This document shows positions 42,099 to 51,582 of a stretch of 64,000 bases of DNA, piece after piece; within the stretch, counting starts at the first letter, position 1, and each line of letters starts with the position of its first letter. Location: the NCBI RefSeq assembly GCF_000244875.1, contig NC_016791.1:3663001-3727000 (forward strand). Reading direction: 5' to 3'. The notes under the pieces are model-generated. The model was not told the origin of the DNA and did no database searches. It saw nothing but the letters and a program-made list of their open reading frames with translations. The position numbers and the translations under genes were made by a program. The DNA is from Clostridium sp. BNL1100 (GTDB taxonomy: Bacteria > Bacillota > Clostridia > Acetivibrionales > DSM-1351).

Positions 42099-42824
42099 AT
42101 GAATAATCAAAATATCAAGGTCTTTGTATTTATCGGTAGTATGAAAGGTAAAAATTCAACAGAATATCAAGCAATACTTAAATTTTTAAATAAAGCGGCA
42201 TGGAGTAATGCAGAAATCGATATCGTAACAGCAGATAATGCAGACATAAAGCCATGCTTGGGATGTTGCAGCTGTTTTGACTCGGGGACATGCCCACTGA
42301 AGCTTAACGATGATATTCTACAAATAAAGCAGAAATTACTTGATGCAGATTTAATTATAGTCTCTTCCCCGGTTTATTTACATCATGTTTCCGGCTCCAC
42401 AAAAACCTTTTTAGACAGGATATCTCATTGGGCACATACATTTGATTTAATCGGAAAGCGAGCCATCGTATGTTCATCTACTGCAACCTCCGGTAATGAA
42501 TATGTAATCAGCTATTTGAAGAAGGCTATGTGGGCTTTCGGATGTTTAGTGGTAGGAGAAATAAATGTAAGCCTCTTAATATCAGAGGAAGAATTGTCTT
42601 GCCAATTTGATAAAATATATTCCTCTTTATATGAATCGTATAAAAATCCTGAAACCTGCAAAGTTTCAATATTTCAACAACAGTTATTCGCAACATTAAA
42701 AAAATCTTATCTCCAAAATACTGATACATATGAATCAAACTATTGGAAGGAACATAATCTCTTTGATTATCCGAAATTTGAAGATTTCCTTAAAGCAAAT
42801 TTAATTAAAGATTCAGTTATTTAA
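42099..42824 (+). CDS. NADPH-dependent FMN reductase-family flavoprotein
   Basis: 241 aa. VFVFIGSMKGKNSTEYQAIL is the flavodoxin-like FMN phosphate loop. KPCLGCCSCFDSGTC is the Cys-rich insert of iron-sulfur-flavoprotein relatives, though spacing differs from CxxCxxC. IIVSSPVYLHHVSGSTKTFLDR is the active-site segment. AAGGAG lies 9 nt before the ATG. Placed between LanM and a Thr-rich precursor, it could reduce dehydro-residues to D-amino acids, as lanthipeptide J-type reductases do. That is a hypothesis: classic LanJ families are other folds, so it might simply supply electrons. Confidence 0.8.
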   Translation: MNNQNIKVFVFIGSMKGKNSTEYQAILKFLNKAAWSNAEIDIVTADNADIKPCLGCCSCFDSGTCPLKLNDDILQIKQKLLDADLIIVSSPVYLHHVSGSTKTFLDRISHWAHTFDLIGKRAIVCSSTATSGNEYVISYLKKAMWAFGCLVVGEINVSLLISEEELSCQFDKIYSSLYESYKNPETCKVSIFQQQLFATLKKSYLQNTDTYESNYWKEHNLFDYPKFEDFLKANLIKDSVI

Positions 42825-42890
42825 ATTTGGTCAGTACACAGTACAATTCGATCAAATTTAAAATAAAAACTTCAGAAAGGAGGACTACAT

Positions 42891-43085
42891 ATGTCACACT
42901 CAACTATAGGTTTCGCATTTGAAGATTTAGGTGAGAAGGAAATGGCAGCATCACAGAATGCTTCTTCCAGTGCAAATTCAATTGTAACTATTTACTCACT
43001 TACAGGTACATGTCTGCCTTCTATTACAGTAACTATATGTCAGGTAACGGTACCAGTTACCATTACAGTCACTGCCGCTAATTAA
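42891..43085 (+). CDS. Class II lanthipeptide precursor with alternating Thr core
   Basis: 64 aa with GAAAGGAGG 8 nt before the ATG. The leader MSHSTIGFAFEDLGEKEM is acidic and may end near AASQNASSS. The core, from about residue 31, has Cys at 41 and 50 and Ser/Thr at 33, 36, 38, 40, 44, 46, 48, 53, 57, 59 and 61, with Val/Ile between many of them (for example VPVTITVT). The two Cys can make at most two rings, leaving most Thr as Dhb or reduced residues. The absence of a GG or GA cleavage site and of a LanT gene makes leader removal unclear. It is the likely LanM substrate. Confidence 0.8.
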   Translation: MSHSTIGFAFEDLGEKEMAASQNASSSANSIVTIYSLTGTCLPSITVTICQVTVPVTITVTAAN

Positions 43086-43190
43086 TTGAAAGTACCTGAA
43101 TAATGTTTGACAAACACAGCAATCATATTGCGAATGCCCTAACAGTGGATGTACAAGGCAAGCAGCAGATTGTTACATCGGAATTAAAAA

Positions 43191-43233
43191 AACGCTCATT
43201 AAGATACATTTTAATCTTAATGAGCGTTTTTTT
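43191..43233. terminator. Bidirectional terminator
   Basis: AACGCTCATTAAGAT (43191-43205) pairs exactly with ATCTTAATGAGCGTT (43214-43228) around an 8-base loop. A run of T follows on the plus strand and a run of A precedes it. It serves both the plus-strand lanthipeptide locus and the minus-strand sugar kinase gene. Confidence 0.92.
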
Positions 43234-43241
43234 GTGAATTT

Positions 43242-44207
43242 TTACTTGCCATTAATGGCTTCAAAAGCCACCCTGACTCTTACAAAATCCGGGATTGAAG
43301 GTATTGCACCTTTTTTCTCGGTACTCATTGCAGCAGCTATATTTGCCTTCAGTACAATCTCAGAAAGCCTATCTTCTGAAATATCATCAAAATTTGCACC
43401 GTTATTTAAAAATCCGAATATAAGGGTTCCCCAAAAAGTATCTCCAGCACCCGTTGTATCCACCACATTAGCCGGATACTCCGGGAAAGAACCCATGTAC
43501 TTATCCGTAGCGTAAACACAGCCTTGAGGGCCCATTGTTATGGCTACAAAACCAAGATCATATTTAAGGAGTTCTTTCAAACAATCTTCAGGCAATGTTT
43601 TTCCTGTAACCATTTGTGCTTCCTCAAGAGACAGCTTTGCAATATTAGCATACTTTAGCCCGGATTTCATTGCTGATATTGCACTGTCCACATCATCCCA
43701 TAAAAGGGCTCTGTAATTTGGGTCAAAGGATATTATTTTTCCACATGATTTAGCATATTCAACAGCTTTTATTGTTGCGAAAAGTGAAGGCTCATGAGTC
43801 ATTGACAATGTTCCAAAATGGAATACCTTACAATTCTTAATAAGTTCTAAATCAATTTCCTCTTCGGAAAGACGAGTATCAGCACCATGATTTCTATAGA
43901 AGCTAAAGCTTCTGTCCCCCTTATCATCTAAGGTAACAAACGCCAAGGTTGTATTATGATTTGGATCTGAAACAAGATTTCGGCAATCTATTGAAAGCTC
44001 TAAAAGCTGTTTCTTTAAAAACTCTCCAAACACATCGTTTCCTACCTTGCCAATAAAAGCACACTTTACTCCAAATTTGGATAATACGGCCAATACATTA
44101 GCCGGAGCCCCACCCGGGTTCTGTTCAAAGCGTTTTACTGAATCATCGTTGGAACGAATCTGTGTAAAATCTATAAGAAGCTCCCCAAGAGCTACAACAT
44201 CAATCAT
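43242..44207 (-). CDS. PfkB-family carbohydrate kinase (fructokinase-like)
   Basis: 321 aa. ALGELLIDFTQIR and GGAPANVLAVLSKFG form the substrate lid side. VVDTTGAGDTFWGTLIFGFL is the PfkB signature 2 with the catalytic Asp. PGGAPANV is typical of fructokinases and related ketohexokinases. It lies last in the minus-strand oxidoreductase operon and ends at the terminator. It likely phosphorylates the ketose (fructose, psicose or tagatose) made by the dehydrogenases and the epimerase. Confidence 0.9.
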   Translation of the reverse strand: MIDVVALGELLIDFTQIRSNDDSVKRFEQNPGGAPANVLAVLSKFGVKCAFIGKVGNDVFGEFLKKQLLELSIDCRNLVSDPNHNTTLAFVTLDDKGDRSFSFYRNHGADTRLSEEEIDLELIKNCKVFHFGTLSMTHEPSLFATIKAVEYAKSCGKIISFDPNYRALLWDDVDSAISAMKSGLKYANIAKLSLEEAQMVTGKTLPEDCLKELLKYDLGFVAITMGPQGCVYATDKYMGSFPEYPANVVDTTGAGDTFWGTLIFGFLNNGANFDDISEDRLSEIVLKANIAAAMSTEKKGAIPSIPDFVRVRVAFEAINGK

Positions 44208-44241
44208 AATTCACCCAACTTTCAATAATTATTATAATTCT

Positions 44242-45264
44242 TCAGAATATATCAATTAAAATCTTCATAGCTAAATCTTTAGATTCTTCAATAAATTTAT
44301 ATGCCTTAAGATAATCTTTAAATGCAAAATGGCGTGATATAAGTGGTGTTACTACAATTTTCTTATTAGCCATAAACCTTATTGCATCATCAAAATCTTC
44401 TCTTTTATACATAAGAGTACCACGTAAAGTGAGCTCTCTGTCTTGTACAAGTCCCAGATCGACCCTTGGTATATCCCCAAATACCCCCACCACCATTATA
44501 GTAGTACCTTTTCTGGATATGGATACAGCCTGATCCATTGTAGGTTGAATACCAATACATTCAAATATTGCATCAGCGCCATCTTTACCAAAATTCTTTA
44601 AAACTGCTTCCTTTAAATCTTCCTTTGCTGTATTAACACAGAAATCTATGCCGCAATCAATAGCCTTTTGAATTCTAAAATCGCTTAAATCAGTGATCAT
44701 AACACTTTCTGCACCCATTGCTTTTGCAGCCTGAGCTGTGAGATTACCAATAGGACCTGCACCAAACACCAATACTTTTTTACCTTTGACATCTCCTAGT
44801 CTTCTTACCGCATGAACTCCTACAGCAACAGGTTCTATAAGTGCCCCTGAGTCAAGATCCAGTTCAGCGGGTATGTGTATAAGCTTTGATTGATCTACCA
44901 GGAAATATTCCGCTGCCATACCCTCTGTTTGAAATCCCATTACCTTAAGACTCTTACAAATATGATAATCTCCTTCTCTACACATTGCACACTTACCACA
45001 AAATACTTGGGGCTGAACAGTTACTCTATCCCCCGGAGCAAAATCTACAACTCCGGCACCACATTTTTCTACAATCGCTGTAACTTCATGTCCTTGAACA
45101 ACCGGATATGAGGTATATGGATGTTTTCCGTGATAAACGTGCATATCCGAGCCACATACACCAATCCTTGCCATTTTTATTAATACTTTATTATCTTCTA
45201 CCAATGGAACCTGTACATCTTCAAATATAATTTCACCGGGTTTTGTCATTATTGCACGTAACAT
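44242..45264 (-). CDS. Zinc-dependent medium-chain dehydrogenase (sorbitol dehydrogenase-like)
   Basis: 340 aa. The catalytic zinc site is Cys in IGVCGSDMHVYHG with GHE in VQGHEVTAI. The structural zinc site is CGKCAMCREGDYHIC (C-x2-C-x2-C-x7-C). VLVFGAGPIGNLTAQAAKAMG binds NAD(H). IEPVAVGVHAVRRLG is close to polyol dehydrogenases. It is separated by 18 bp from the next dehydrogenase gene, and together with the third they may oxidise a polyol at different carbons. The substrate is not fixed by sequence. Confidence 0.9.
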   Translation of the reverse strand: MLRAIMTKPGEIIFEDVQVPLVEDNKVLIKMARIGVCGSDMHVYHGKHPYTSYPVVQGHEVTAIVEKCGAGVVDFAPGDRVTVQPQVFCGKCAMCREGDYHICKSLKVMGFQTEGMAAEYFLVDQSKLIHIPAELDLDSGALIEPVAVGVHAVRRLGDVKGKKVLVFGAGPIGNLTAQAAKAMGAESVMITDLSDFRIQKAIDCGIDFCVNTAKEDLKEAVLKNFGKDGADAIFECIGIQPTMDQAVSISRKGTTIMVVGVFGDIPRVDLGLVQDRELTLRGTLMYKREDFDDAIRFMANKKIVVTPLISRHFAFKDYLKAYKFIEESKDLAMKILIDIF

Positions 45265-45282
45265 ATAATATCCTCCGTTATA

Positions 45283-46296
45283 TTAATATTTTTCAATTCC
45301 ATTGGGGTAAAAAATAGTTTTAAGACCTGAATTGCCTGATACTATGTCCTCAAAAAGTTTCGGTGCATCATCCAATAATAACTTCTTATCTACAAGGTCT
45401 ATCAAATTAATCTTTCCGCTTTTAGCAAGGGCAACTGCTTTTCCAAAAGTTTTTTTAAGTGCAAAGCTTCCACAAATCTTTAGTTCACGTTTAAACACTT
45501 CATAAGGATTTATTGTTATTGCACTATTATCAGGACATACACCAAAGAAAAGTATTGTACCCGAGTCCTTTACATATTTTATTTCGCCCTCTATAACTCT
45601 TGGTACCCCTGTACAATCAATAACAACTTCAAAGGAATTAACCAATCCAAGCTTTTCAAATTCTGACGATGTGTAAGTATAATCTGCTCCGAGTTTTTTT
45701 GCCAAAGCAAGCTTATCCTCAAAGAGGTCAACAACAGTAACACTTGCCGCACCATTTATCGCAGCAAGCTGAGAATGCATAATCCCTATTGGTCCTGCAC
45801 CAAATATAAGCACAGAAGCTCCTAAGGGTATACCTGCCTTTTCCTGTCCATAAACCACACACGACAATGGTTCTACCATTGAAGCCTCAGTAAAGGTTAG
45901 TCCGGAAACATCAAATACACAACGCTCCGGTACAGTAAGATACTGGGCAAAGGCACCATGTCTTGTAACACCCACAACTTCCATATCTGAGCAGAAGTTC
46001 TGACGATTTTCCTTACATGCCTCACATGACTCACAGAAAATGTTCGGATCTGCTGCAACACGCTGCCCAACCTTAAACTTAGTAACATTTTTTCCAGCGC
46101 CTGCTACTATTCCAGAAAATTCATGACCCGGAATTCTTGGATAGCTTCCAAAATATTCACCCTTATATATGTGAACGTCAGTACCACAAACACCTGCGGC
46201 CTTAACCTCAAGCAATATCTCATCATCAGCAGGAACAGGTATTTCAGCATCTCGTACTATACCCAAATTAGGTTTTTCAATAAAAAAAGCTTTCAC
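45283..46296 (-). CDS. Zinc-dependent medium-chain dehydrogenase (polyol dehydrogenase-like)
   Basis: 337 aa. The catalytic site is AGVCGTDVHIYKGEY and PGHEFSGIV. The structural zinc site is CESCEACKENRQNFC, and VLIFGAGPIGIMHSQLAAING is the NAD-binding loop. VEPLSCVVYGQEKAG is shared with arabinitol/ribitol dehydrogenases. GGAGGG precedes the ATG. It is the middle of the three dehydrogenases. It is related to but clearly different from its neighbours, so the set is not a recent duplication. Confidence 0.88.
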   Translation of the reverse strand: MKAFFIEKPNLGIVRDAEIPVPADDEILLEVKAAGVCGTDVHIYKGEYFGSYPRIPGHEFSGIVAGAGKNVTKFKVGQRVAADPNIFCESCEACKENRQNFCSDMEVVGVTRHGAFAQYLTVPERCVFDVSGLTFTEASMVEPLSCVVYGQEKAGIPLGASVLIFGAGPIGIMHSQLAAINGAASVTVVDLFEDKLALAKKLGADYTYTSSEFEKLGLVNSFEVVIDCTGVPRVIEGEIKYVKDSGTILFFGVCPDNSAITINPYEVFKRELKICGSFALKKTFGKAVALAKSGKINLIDLVDKKLLLDDAPKLFEDIVSGNSGLKTIFYPNGIEKY

Positions 46297-46313
46297 GATG
46301 TAACCCTCCTTTT

Positions 46314-47393
46314 TTATTTAAAGGTAATTGCAACTTTAAAATCACCGTATTTTCCAGAAGCGTAATCAAAGGCTGTTTCCCAATCTTCAATTGAAAAGGT
46401 TTTTGAAACAAGCCCATTTGTTTTCAAATTACCATTTTTGATATTTTCAATTACAAATGGGTAGCAGTATGGACTTAAGTGGGAGCCAAGTAAATCAAGC
46501 TCCTTTCTGTCACCAATAATTGACCAGTCTACTAGAGTTGGTTCTCCAAATACACTGAATTCAACAAAACGTCCTAATTTTCTTATCATGTTAAGCCCTT
46601 GGATAACGCTAGATGGGTGTCCTGTAGCTTCTATATAAATATCACAGCCGTAACCTTCGGTCAGCTTCATAATTTCTTCCACCACATTAACCTTTGATGG
46701 ATTCCAAACTATATCTGCGCCAAATTCTTTTGCTTTTTCCAGACGCACATCAACCATATCAAGTACTATTAGTTTTTGAGGATTTTGCATTCTTGCATAT
46801 GTTATCATACCAAGACCAAGAGTTCCTGCACCGGAAATAACTACAACATCATCATTTCGAATTTGTGCTCTGTCTACTGCATGTTTGGAACATCCATAAG
46901 GTTCAATTAACAGAGCAGCACTAAGAGGTATTTCTTCAGGTACTTTAGAAATCACGCAGGTTTTAGGGAATCTTACATATTCAGCCATACCACCGTTATT
47001 ACCTTTTTGAAATCCAAAAATTGCATGGGGCTGGCACATCCAATATCTACCCGTCTTGCAGAATTTACACTCTCCGCATGGAACAATCTGATCTGCTATA
47101 ATTCTTTCTCCAATATGAAATTCCTTTACATTTTCGCCTACTTCAACGACATGACCTAAAAATTCATGTCCAGGGATAAATGGTGGTTCTACCCATGCCG
47201 GTTGGTTATCATCACCCCAATACATAGCTGCTCCATGTTGGCATTTTAGGTCACTTGCACAAACACCGCAGCCTTCTGTTTTGATGATGATATCATCTGG
47301 CCCACATTCCGGTGTAGGATAATTTGTTTCAAATCGGTAATCCCCTTTTCCATAGGCTACTAAAGCTTTCATTGTTTTTGGTACATTACTCAT
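46314..47393 (-). CDS. Zinc-dependent alcohol dehydrogenase, erythritol/threitol dehydrogenase-like
   Basis: 359 aa from the ATG at 47393 (AAGGAG 9 nt upstream); a start at 47411 lies before that site. The catalytic site is EGCGVCASDLKCQHGAAMYW and PGHEFLGHV; the structural site is CGECKFCKTGRYWMC. AAMYWGDDNQPAW is the signature of erythritol/L-threitol dehydrogenase-type enzymes. VVISGAGTLGLGMITYARM binds NAD. It suggests a polyol as a pathway substrate. It is first of the three dehydrogenases and follows the FAD oxidoreductases. Confidence 0.88.
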   Translation of the reverse strand: MSNVPKTMKALVAYGKGDYRFETNYPTPECGPDDIIIKTEGCGVCASDLKCQHGAAMYWGDDNQPAWVEPPFIPGHEFLGHVVEVGENVKEFHIGERIIADQIVPCGECKFCKTGRYWMCQPHAIFGFQKGNNGGMAEYVRFPKTCVISKVPEEIPLSAALLIEPYGCSKHAVDRAQIRNDDVVVISGAGTLGLGMITYARMQNPQKLIVLDMVDVRLEKAKEFGADIVWNPSKVNVVEEIMKLTEGYGCDIYIEATGHPSSVIQGLNMIRKLGRFVEFSVFGEPTLVDWSIIGDRKELDLLGSHLSPYCYPFVIENIKNGNLKTNGLVSKTFSIEDWETAFDYASGKYGDFKVAITFK

Positions 47394-47443
47394 AGCGCTT
47401 CTCCTTTTCATTTATAGGACGTTTAACAAATTGTTTATGTTAA

Positions 47444-48739
47444 TTAAATGATGGCACCCTGCTCTATCAACTTTTTCACCAGCAGTTCAGTGTCCATTCC
47501 GGACATGGAACAATTATTCTGTAAACTAATAGCTGCAGCCGTACCTGCGGCCTGACCCATTGCCATACAGGTTGCCATAACTCGAATTGACCCGAAAGCG
47601 GAGTTATCGGCACAAACACAGCGTCCGGCAGTAATCAGGTTCTCACTGTTTACAGGGACAAGTACACCATAAGGTATATTGTATTCTTGTTTTAAACTAA
47701 TGCAGTCCTGTTCAATACTATCTGGCTTATGAATATCTATTACGTGAGTTCCCTTTGCAATAGTGTCCTTAAATTGCTTTGGATTGAGTACATCGTCTGC
47801 TGTCATCTTATACATTCCGATTATACGGTAGGTCTCACGTACGCCGGCCTGTGTTCCCGATTTTAGAAGCCAACAATCTTTGAAGGCGGGAAAATTCTCA
47901 CGCATAATATTTATTACTTTGAACAGATTTTCACGCAAACTGCATTCAGTCCTTGTAAATTGTTCGGGAGAGCTTGCATCAGTGCTTTCACGTAACAAAT
48001 TAATAGTAACAATACCATCTCTAAAATGCCTGCTTATCCAAGGCCCCCCAAATATCGGCATCTCGCCTTTTTGGTTAAGCTCACTCAATCTTCCTCGTAT
48101 TTCAGAACTGATAGGCATTTTTTCATCTACGGCATCAACAAATAAATCTTTGAGTGCATCAGTATCTACACCGCCAAGTTGAAACCAGAGAGACGCAGGC
48201 TGGAGTTTGGTTTCCTTGGTAGTTTCAAATCCTGCTGCCCGAACCAGATCTGCATCACCTGTACAGTCAATGGCAGCCTTACATTCATATGCGACCCGTC
48301 CAGCCTTGTTCTGTACAATTACATGACTAACCTTCCCATCTGTCATAACACAATCTGAAAAATAAGTATGATATAGCAGCGTAACACCACTTTCAAGGAG
48401 TAATTGCTGAGCTGCCAGTTTGAACATCTCATCATCTACAGGAACATTTCCGCTATCTTGTGTAACGTCAGCCCCATTCAAATCACTTATTCTCTTCATT
48501 AGCTCGAAAGGGATTCCATCTATAATTAGCTTCTTCTTTTTCTTGAATATACTAATAGGAGTTACAAGAGCACTTGACGCCATACCTCCTACAAATCCAT
48601 AACGCTCAATCAATAATGTCTTTGCACCGTTTCTGGCTGCAGCAATTGCTGCAATAATACCGGAGGGTCCGCCTCCACATACAATTACATCGTAGCTATC
48701 TATAACTTGTATTTTTTTTTCGTTTTCATTAATAAACAT
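47444..48739 (-). CDS. FAD-dependent oxidoreductase (FAD_oxidored family), copy 1
   Basis: 431 aa. VIVCGGGPSGIIAAIAAARNG is the dinucleotide-binding motif and LLIERYGFVGGMAS the second contact. CTGDADLVRAAGFE and VRETYRIIGMY are further family motifs. GRCVCADNSAFGSIRVMATC and AAGTAAAISLQ close the FAD site. There is no signal peptide or membrane helix. Members are widespread in clostridia, and few have a known substrate; they occur with sugar-degradation genes. It is the last of three copies on this strand. Confidence 0.88.
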   Translation of the reverse strand: MFINENEKKIQVIDSYDVIVCGGGPSGIIAAIAAARNGAKTLLIERYGFVGGMASSALVTPISIFKKKKKLIIDGIPFELMKRISDLNGADVTQDSGNVPVDDEMFKLAAQQLLLESGVTLLYHTYFSDCVMTDGKVSHVIVQNKAGRVAYECKAAIDCTGDADLVRAAGFETTKETKLQPASLWFQLGGVDTDALKDLFVDAVDEKMPISSEIRGRLSELNQKGEMPIFGGPWISRHFRDGIVTINLLRESTDASSPEQFTRTECSLRENLFKVINIMRENFPAFKDCWLLKSGTQAGVRETYRIIGMYKMTADDVLNPKQFKDTIAKGTHVIDIHKPDSIEQDCISLKQEYNIPYGVLVPVNSENLITAGRCVCADNSAFGSIRVMATCMAMGQAAGTAAAISLQNNCSMSGMDTELLVKKLIEQGAII

Positions 48740-48799
48740 AAATCCTCCTTGCAGTGCTCAATAGTTATATGGCTAAAATTATAGCTAAAAGAAGACAAG

Positions 48800-50107
48800 T
48801 TAATCGAAAAGCTCAACTCCCCGTTCACTCAAAATTTTCTGGACGTCTTGGAAATTAATTTCACGAGGTTCTATAGTCTTTTGCGCCGCTAAGGCAGCTG
48901 TTATGCCGGCTGCCTCCCCTATAGCCATACAGATTGACATAACTCGATACGAAGCATGTGCACGGTGTGTACCCGAAATACATCTGCCCGCAAGAACTAA
49001 ACCATCTAAATTCTTTGGGATCAAACTGCGCAAAGGAATATCATAAGGAATTACTTCCTCCGGCACTCCTTCAGCCTGTGCACTACCTGCCGGATTATGA
49101 ATGTCTACTATAAAGCTTGCCTTGTGAACAACAACATCTTCGAATCTTCGTCCTGTACTAAGATCTGAGTCTTGAAGCATATATTGTCCGATAAAACGAC
49201 GAGTCTCACGAACTCCCAGAGTGTTTGCCGTACTCTTTACAAAACAATTCTGATAACCATCAACATACTTTCGCAGAAAATCAGTTACAGCATCAATCTG
49301 GGCACGTAAATCGATTTCTGCTCTTTCCAAATCATCGCTTAACAGTGCAGAAATGCCGTTTGACTGTGTTGTGTTGATAACACGTTCACCGTGAACTGCT
49401 GTGCGAAATGAACGTACAGATGCTGCATTAGGCGGCAAATGTCCTTCGTTGCAAAGTCTGGTTGTATAATCAAGGAATCTTTCACCTTTATAAGTAACAT
49501 GGTCAAGTTCGCCTATACAAGTTAGTGCATCGTCTTCAACACCCTGTAAACGGAACATCAAAGTAACAGGTTGTAACAGGGAATCTTCTTCACGCCCCAT
49601 TTCATATTCTGCACCTGCAAAATAAGCAACATCACCGTCACCGGAAGCATCAATAAAGGATTTTGCCCGAATTACCTTCATACCTGTCTTTTGAGAAATG
49701 ACAATACCTGTAAGCCTTTTTCCATCTGTTATTGTATCGACAACAGGGGTTTGTAAATATATCTTAACACCCGCTTCATGGGCAAAATCTATAAGCACGC
49801 GCTTTGCTTTTTCAAAGTCGTGTGTTTGTTGAGTAACACCTGTTTCGTCGCTGTCCGGAACACCAAGACGTACAATAAGCTCATCCCGCAATGTTCCTCT
49901 TGATACACTTCCGAGAATTGGTGCAACCGCACCATTTGTCAAATTACCTCCAAGCGTACCATAACGCTCAATTAATGCGGTTTTTGCCCCCATTCGAGCC
50001 GCTGAAACAGCTGCACAAATACCAGCAGGGCCGGAGCCGATGACAACAACATCAAAATGTGCTGCTACCTCTAAAGATTTCTGATATGATACTGATTCGA
50101 AACTCAT
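48800..50107 (-). CDS. FAD-dependent oxidoreductase (FAD_oxidored family), copy 2
   Basis: 435 aa. VVVIGSGPAGICAAVSAARMG and ALIERYGTLGGNLTNG are the FAD contacts. DASGDGDVAYFAGAEYEMG, LGVRETRRFIGQY and LAGRCISGTHRAHASYRVMS follow in the family order. AGGAGG precedes the ATG. It differs from its neighbours enough to suggest separate substrates. It shares the IDIHNPAG segment (VDIHNPAGSAQ) near the C-terminus, probably part of the substrate site. Confidence 0.88.
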   Translation of the reverse strand: MSFESVSYQKSLEVAAHFDVVVIGSGPAGICAAVSAARMGAKTALIERYGTLGGNLTNGAVAPILGSVSRGTLRDELIVRLGVPDSDETGVTQQTHDFEKAKRVLIDFAHEAGVKIYLQTPVVDTITDGKRLTGIVISQKTGMKVIRAKSFIDASGDGDVAYFAGAEYEMGREEDSLLQPVTLMFRLQGVEDDALTCIGELDHVTYKGERFLDYTTRLCNEGHLPPNAASVRSFRTAVHGERVINTTQSNGISALLSDDLERAEIDLRAQIDAVTDFLRKYVDGYQNCFVKSTANTLGVRETRRFIGQYMLQDSDLSTGRRFEDVVVHKASFIVDIHNPAGSAQAEGVPEEVIPYDIPLRSLIPKNLDGLVLAGRCISGTHRAHASYRVMSICMAIGEAAGITAALAAQKTIEPREINFQDVQKILSERGVELFD

Positions 50108-50125
50108 GTCTGTATCCTCCTATGT

Positions 50126-51499
50126 TTAGTCGCCTAAAAATGCACCTTGCTCTTTCAATATTCCACGAAGCTCGTTTACATCAACATCAGCCGGGAGTTT
50201 ACCTTCCTTAATAGCTAATGCGGCTGCAGTTCCAGACGCCTGACCGAATACAATACAGCAAGGTATCATACGGGTAGCTGAACCGGCTATCGCATCAGCT
50301 GAGAGTGAACGCCCTGCTACAAGCAGATTACTTACACCTTTTGGTACCAAGCAAGTGTACGGTACACCAAAGTAAGGGCCTTTTTCTAAGGTATAATATG
50401 TTCCACCCGGGTCGCTCTTATTGTGAGTATCCATATTTGTTGCCAGAACAGCGATGGAGTTTTCAGGTACACGACAATTTATAACATCGTCTGATGTGAG
50501 CTTATACAGACCTTCAATATGACGAGTTTCACGGATTCCTATTCTGGCAGCTGTACCCATAAACTTTGCATTCTCAAAACCAACAGCGTATTTCTTCATA
50601 AAATCGAATACTTTATGCACCTGCTTCATACCGATTAATTCAGCCTTGGTCAGATCTTCTGCATTGGTTCCGTCAATATCTAAAATACGGGTTACATTCA
50701 AACGATATTCACCGGGTTCAGGACTTTCAAACAGACACACCTCTGCACGAGGAACATCTCCCCATTCCTCCTGTTTTTCCCTAATCAGCCAGCTGAATGG
50801 GCCATAGAAAGGGCGAATCTCATCCTCATGCTCCTTAATATGCGCCTTCAATCTTTCTGAATCAACATTGCAAACCCGGAAAAACATTGTCGCAGGCTGC
50901 ATGTTGCCATCATCTATGTTACCTAGTTCATATTTTACGCCAGACCTTGCTGCTACATCTGCATCACCTGAACAGTCGATTATAATTTTTGCACGTATGA
51001 CGGATATTCCCGATTTGTTGGCAATCACCACTCCAACAATCTTATCATCTTCTTTTAGTACATCTATAAACCGGGTATGCAAGAGAAGTTCTGCACCAGC
51101 TTCAAGAATCATGTCTGAAGCAACCATTTTGAAAGCCTCGTGATCAAAGGGGCCTACATGGTCATGACCAATTTTATAGAATCCTGCACGAGATGTTCTG
51201 GATCTTACTTCACTGGGCTGAATGGCACCACCCATTTCAACCATGCGATTTACTATTTCTTCAAAGATACCTTTTATAATCTGCTTTTCACTCTTTGCAT
51301 CATATACAGTCATAAAAGGGCCTACCAAACCGTTAGTAGCCTGTCCTCCCACGCAGCCGGAATCCTCAATTACTAACGTCTTTGCACCGTTTCTTGCTGC
51401 ACATATAGCTGCTCCTATACCTGCAGGGCCTGCACCAACAACAAGAATATCTATATCACGATAAACAGGAAGTTCTTTTTTATAATTTATTTTGCTCAT
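50126..51499 (-). CDS. FAD-dependent oxidoreductase (FAD_oxidored family), copy 3
   Basis: 457 aa from the ATG at 51499 (AAGGAG 7 nt upstream). ILVVGAGPAGIGAAICAARNG and VIEDSGCVGGQATNGLVGPF are the FAD contacts. GAIQPSEV, then HVGPFDHEAFKMV and IRETRHIEGLY, are shared with the plus-strand copy at 59485-60858. These two are closer to each other than to the rest. It is the first gene after the solute-binding protein gene, with a stem-loop between them. Confidence 0.88.
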   Translation of the reverse strand: MSKINYKKELPVYRDIDILVVGAGPAGIGAAICAARNGAKTLVIEDSGCVGGQATNGLVGPFMTVYDAKSEKQIIKGIFEEIVNRMVEMGGAIQPSEVRSRTSRAGFYKIGHDHVGPFDHEAFKMVASDMILEAGAELLLHTRFIDVLKEDDKIVGVVIANKSGISVIRAKIIIDCSGDADVAARSGVKYELGNIDDGNMQPATMFFRVCNVDSERLKAHIKEHEDEIRPFYGPFSWLIREKQEEWGDVPRAEVCLFESPEPGEYRLNVTRILDIDGTNAEDLTKAELIGMKQVHKVFDFMKKYAVGFENAKFMGTAARIGIRETRHIEGLYKLTSDDVINCRVPENSIAVLATNMDTHNKSDPGGTYYTLEKGPYFGVPYTCLVPKGVSNLLVAGRSLSADAIAGSATRMIPCCIVFGQASGTAAALAIKEGKLPADVDVNELRGILKEQGAFLGD

Positions 51500-51536
51500 G
51501 CTCTTTCTCCTTATCATATATTTCGTTATTTAGTTT

Positions 51537-51563
51537 TGTAGCAGCCCCATTGGGACTGCTACA
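51537..51563 (-). terminator. Stem-loop between the solute-binding protein and FAD oxidoreductase genes
   Basis: TGTAGCAGCCCC (51537-51548) pairs with GGGACTGCTACA (51552-51563) with one G-U pair and a 3-base loop. It lacks a good T run, so it is likely a partial terminator or an mRNA-stabilising hairpin that raises the level of the binding-protein transcript above the downstream genes. Confidence 0.6.
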
Positions 51564-51582
51564 AAAAATGCACTAGATATAT

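Noticed and set aside
43242-48739. Inositol catabolism (iol) operon
   Set aside because: Dehydrogenases are of the zinc medium-chain type, not Gfo/Idh, and no IolC/D/E/B homologue is present.
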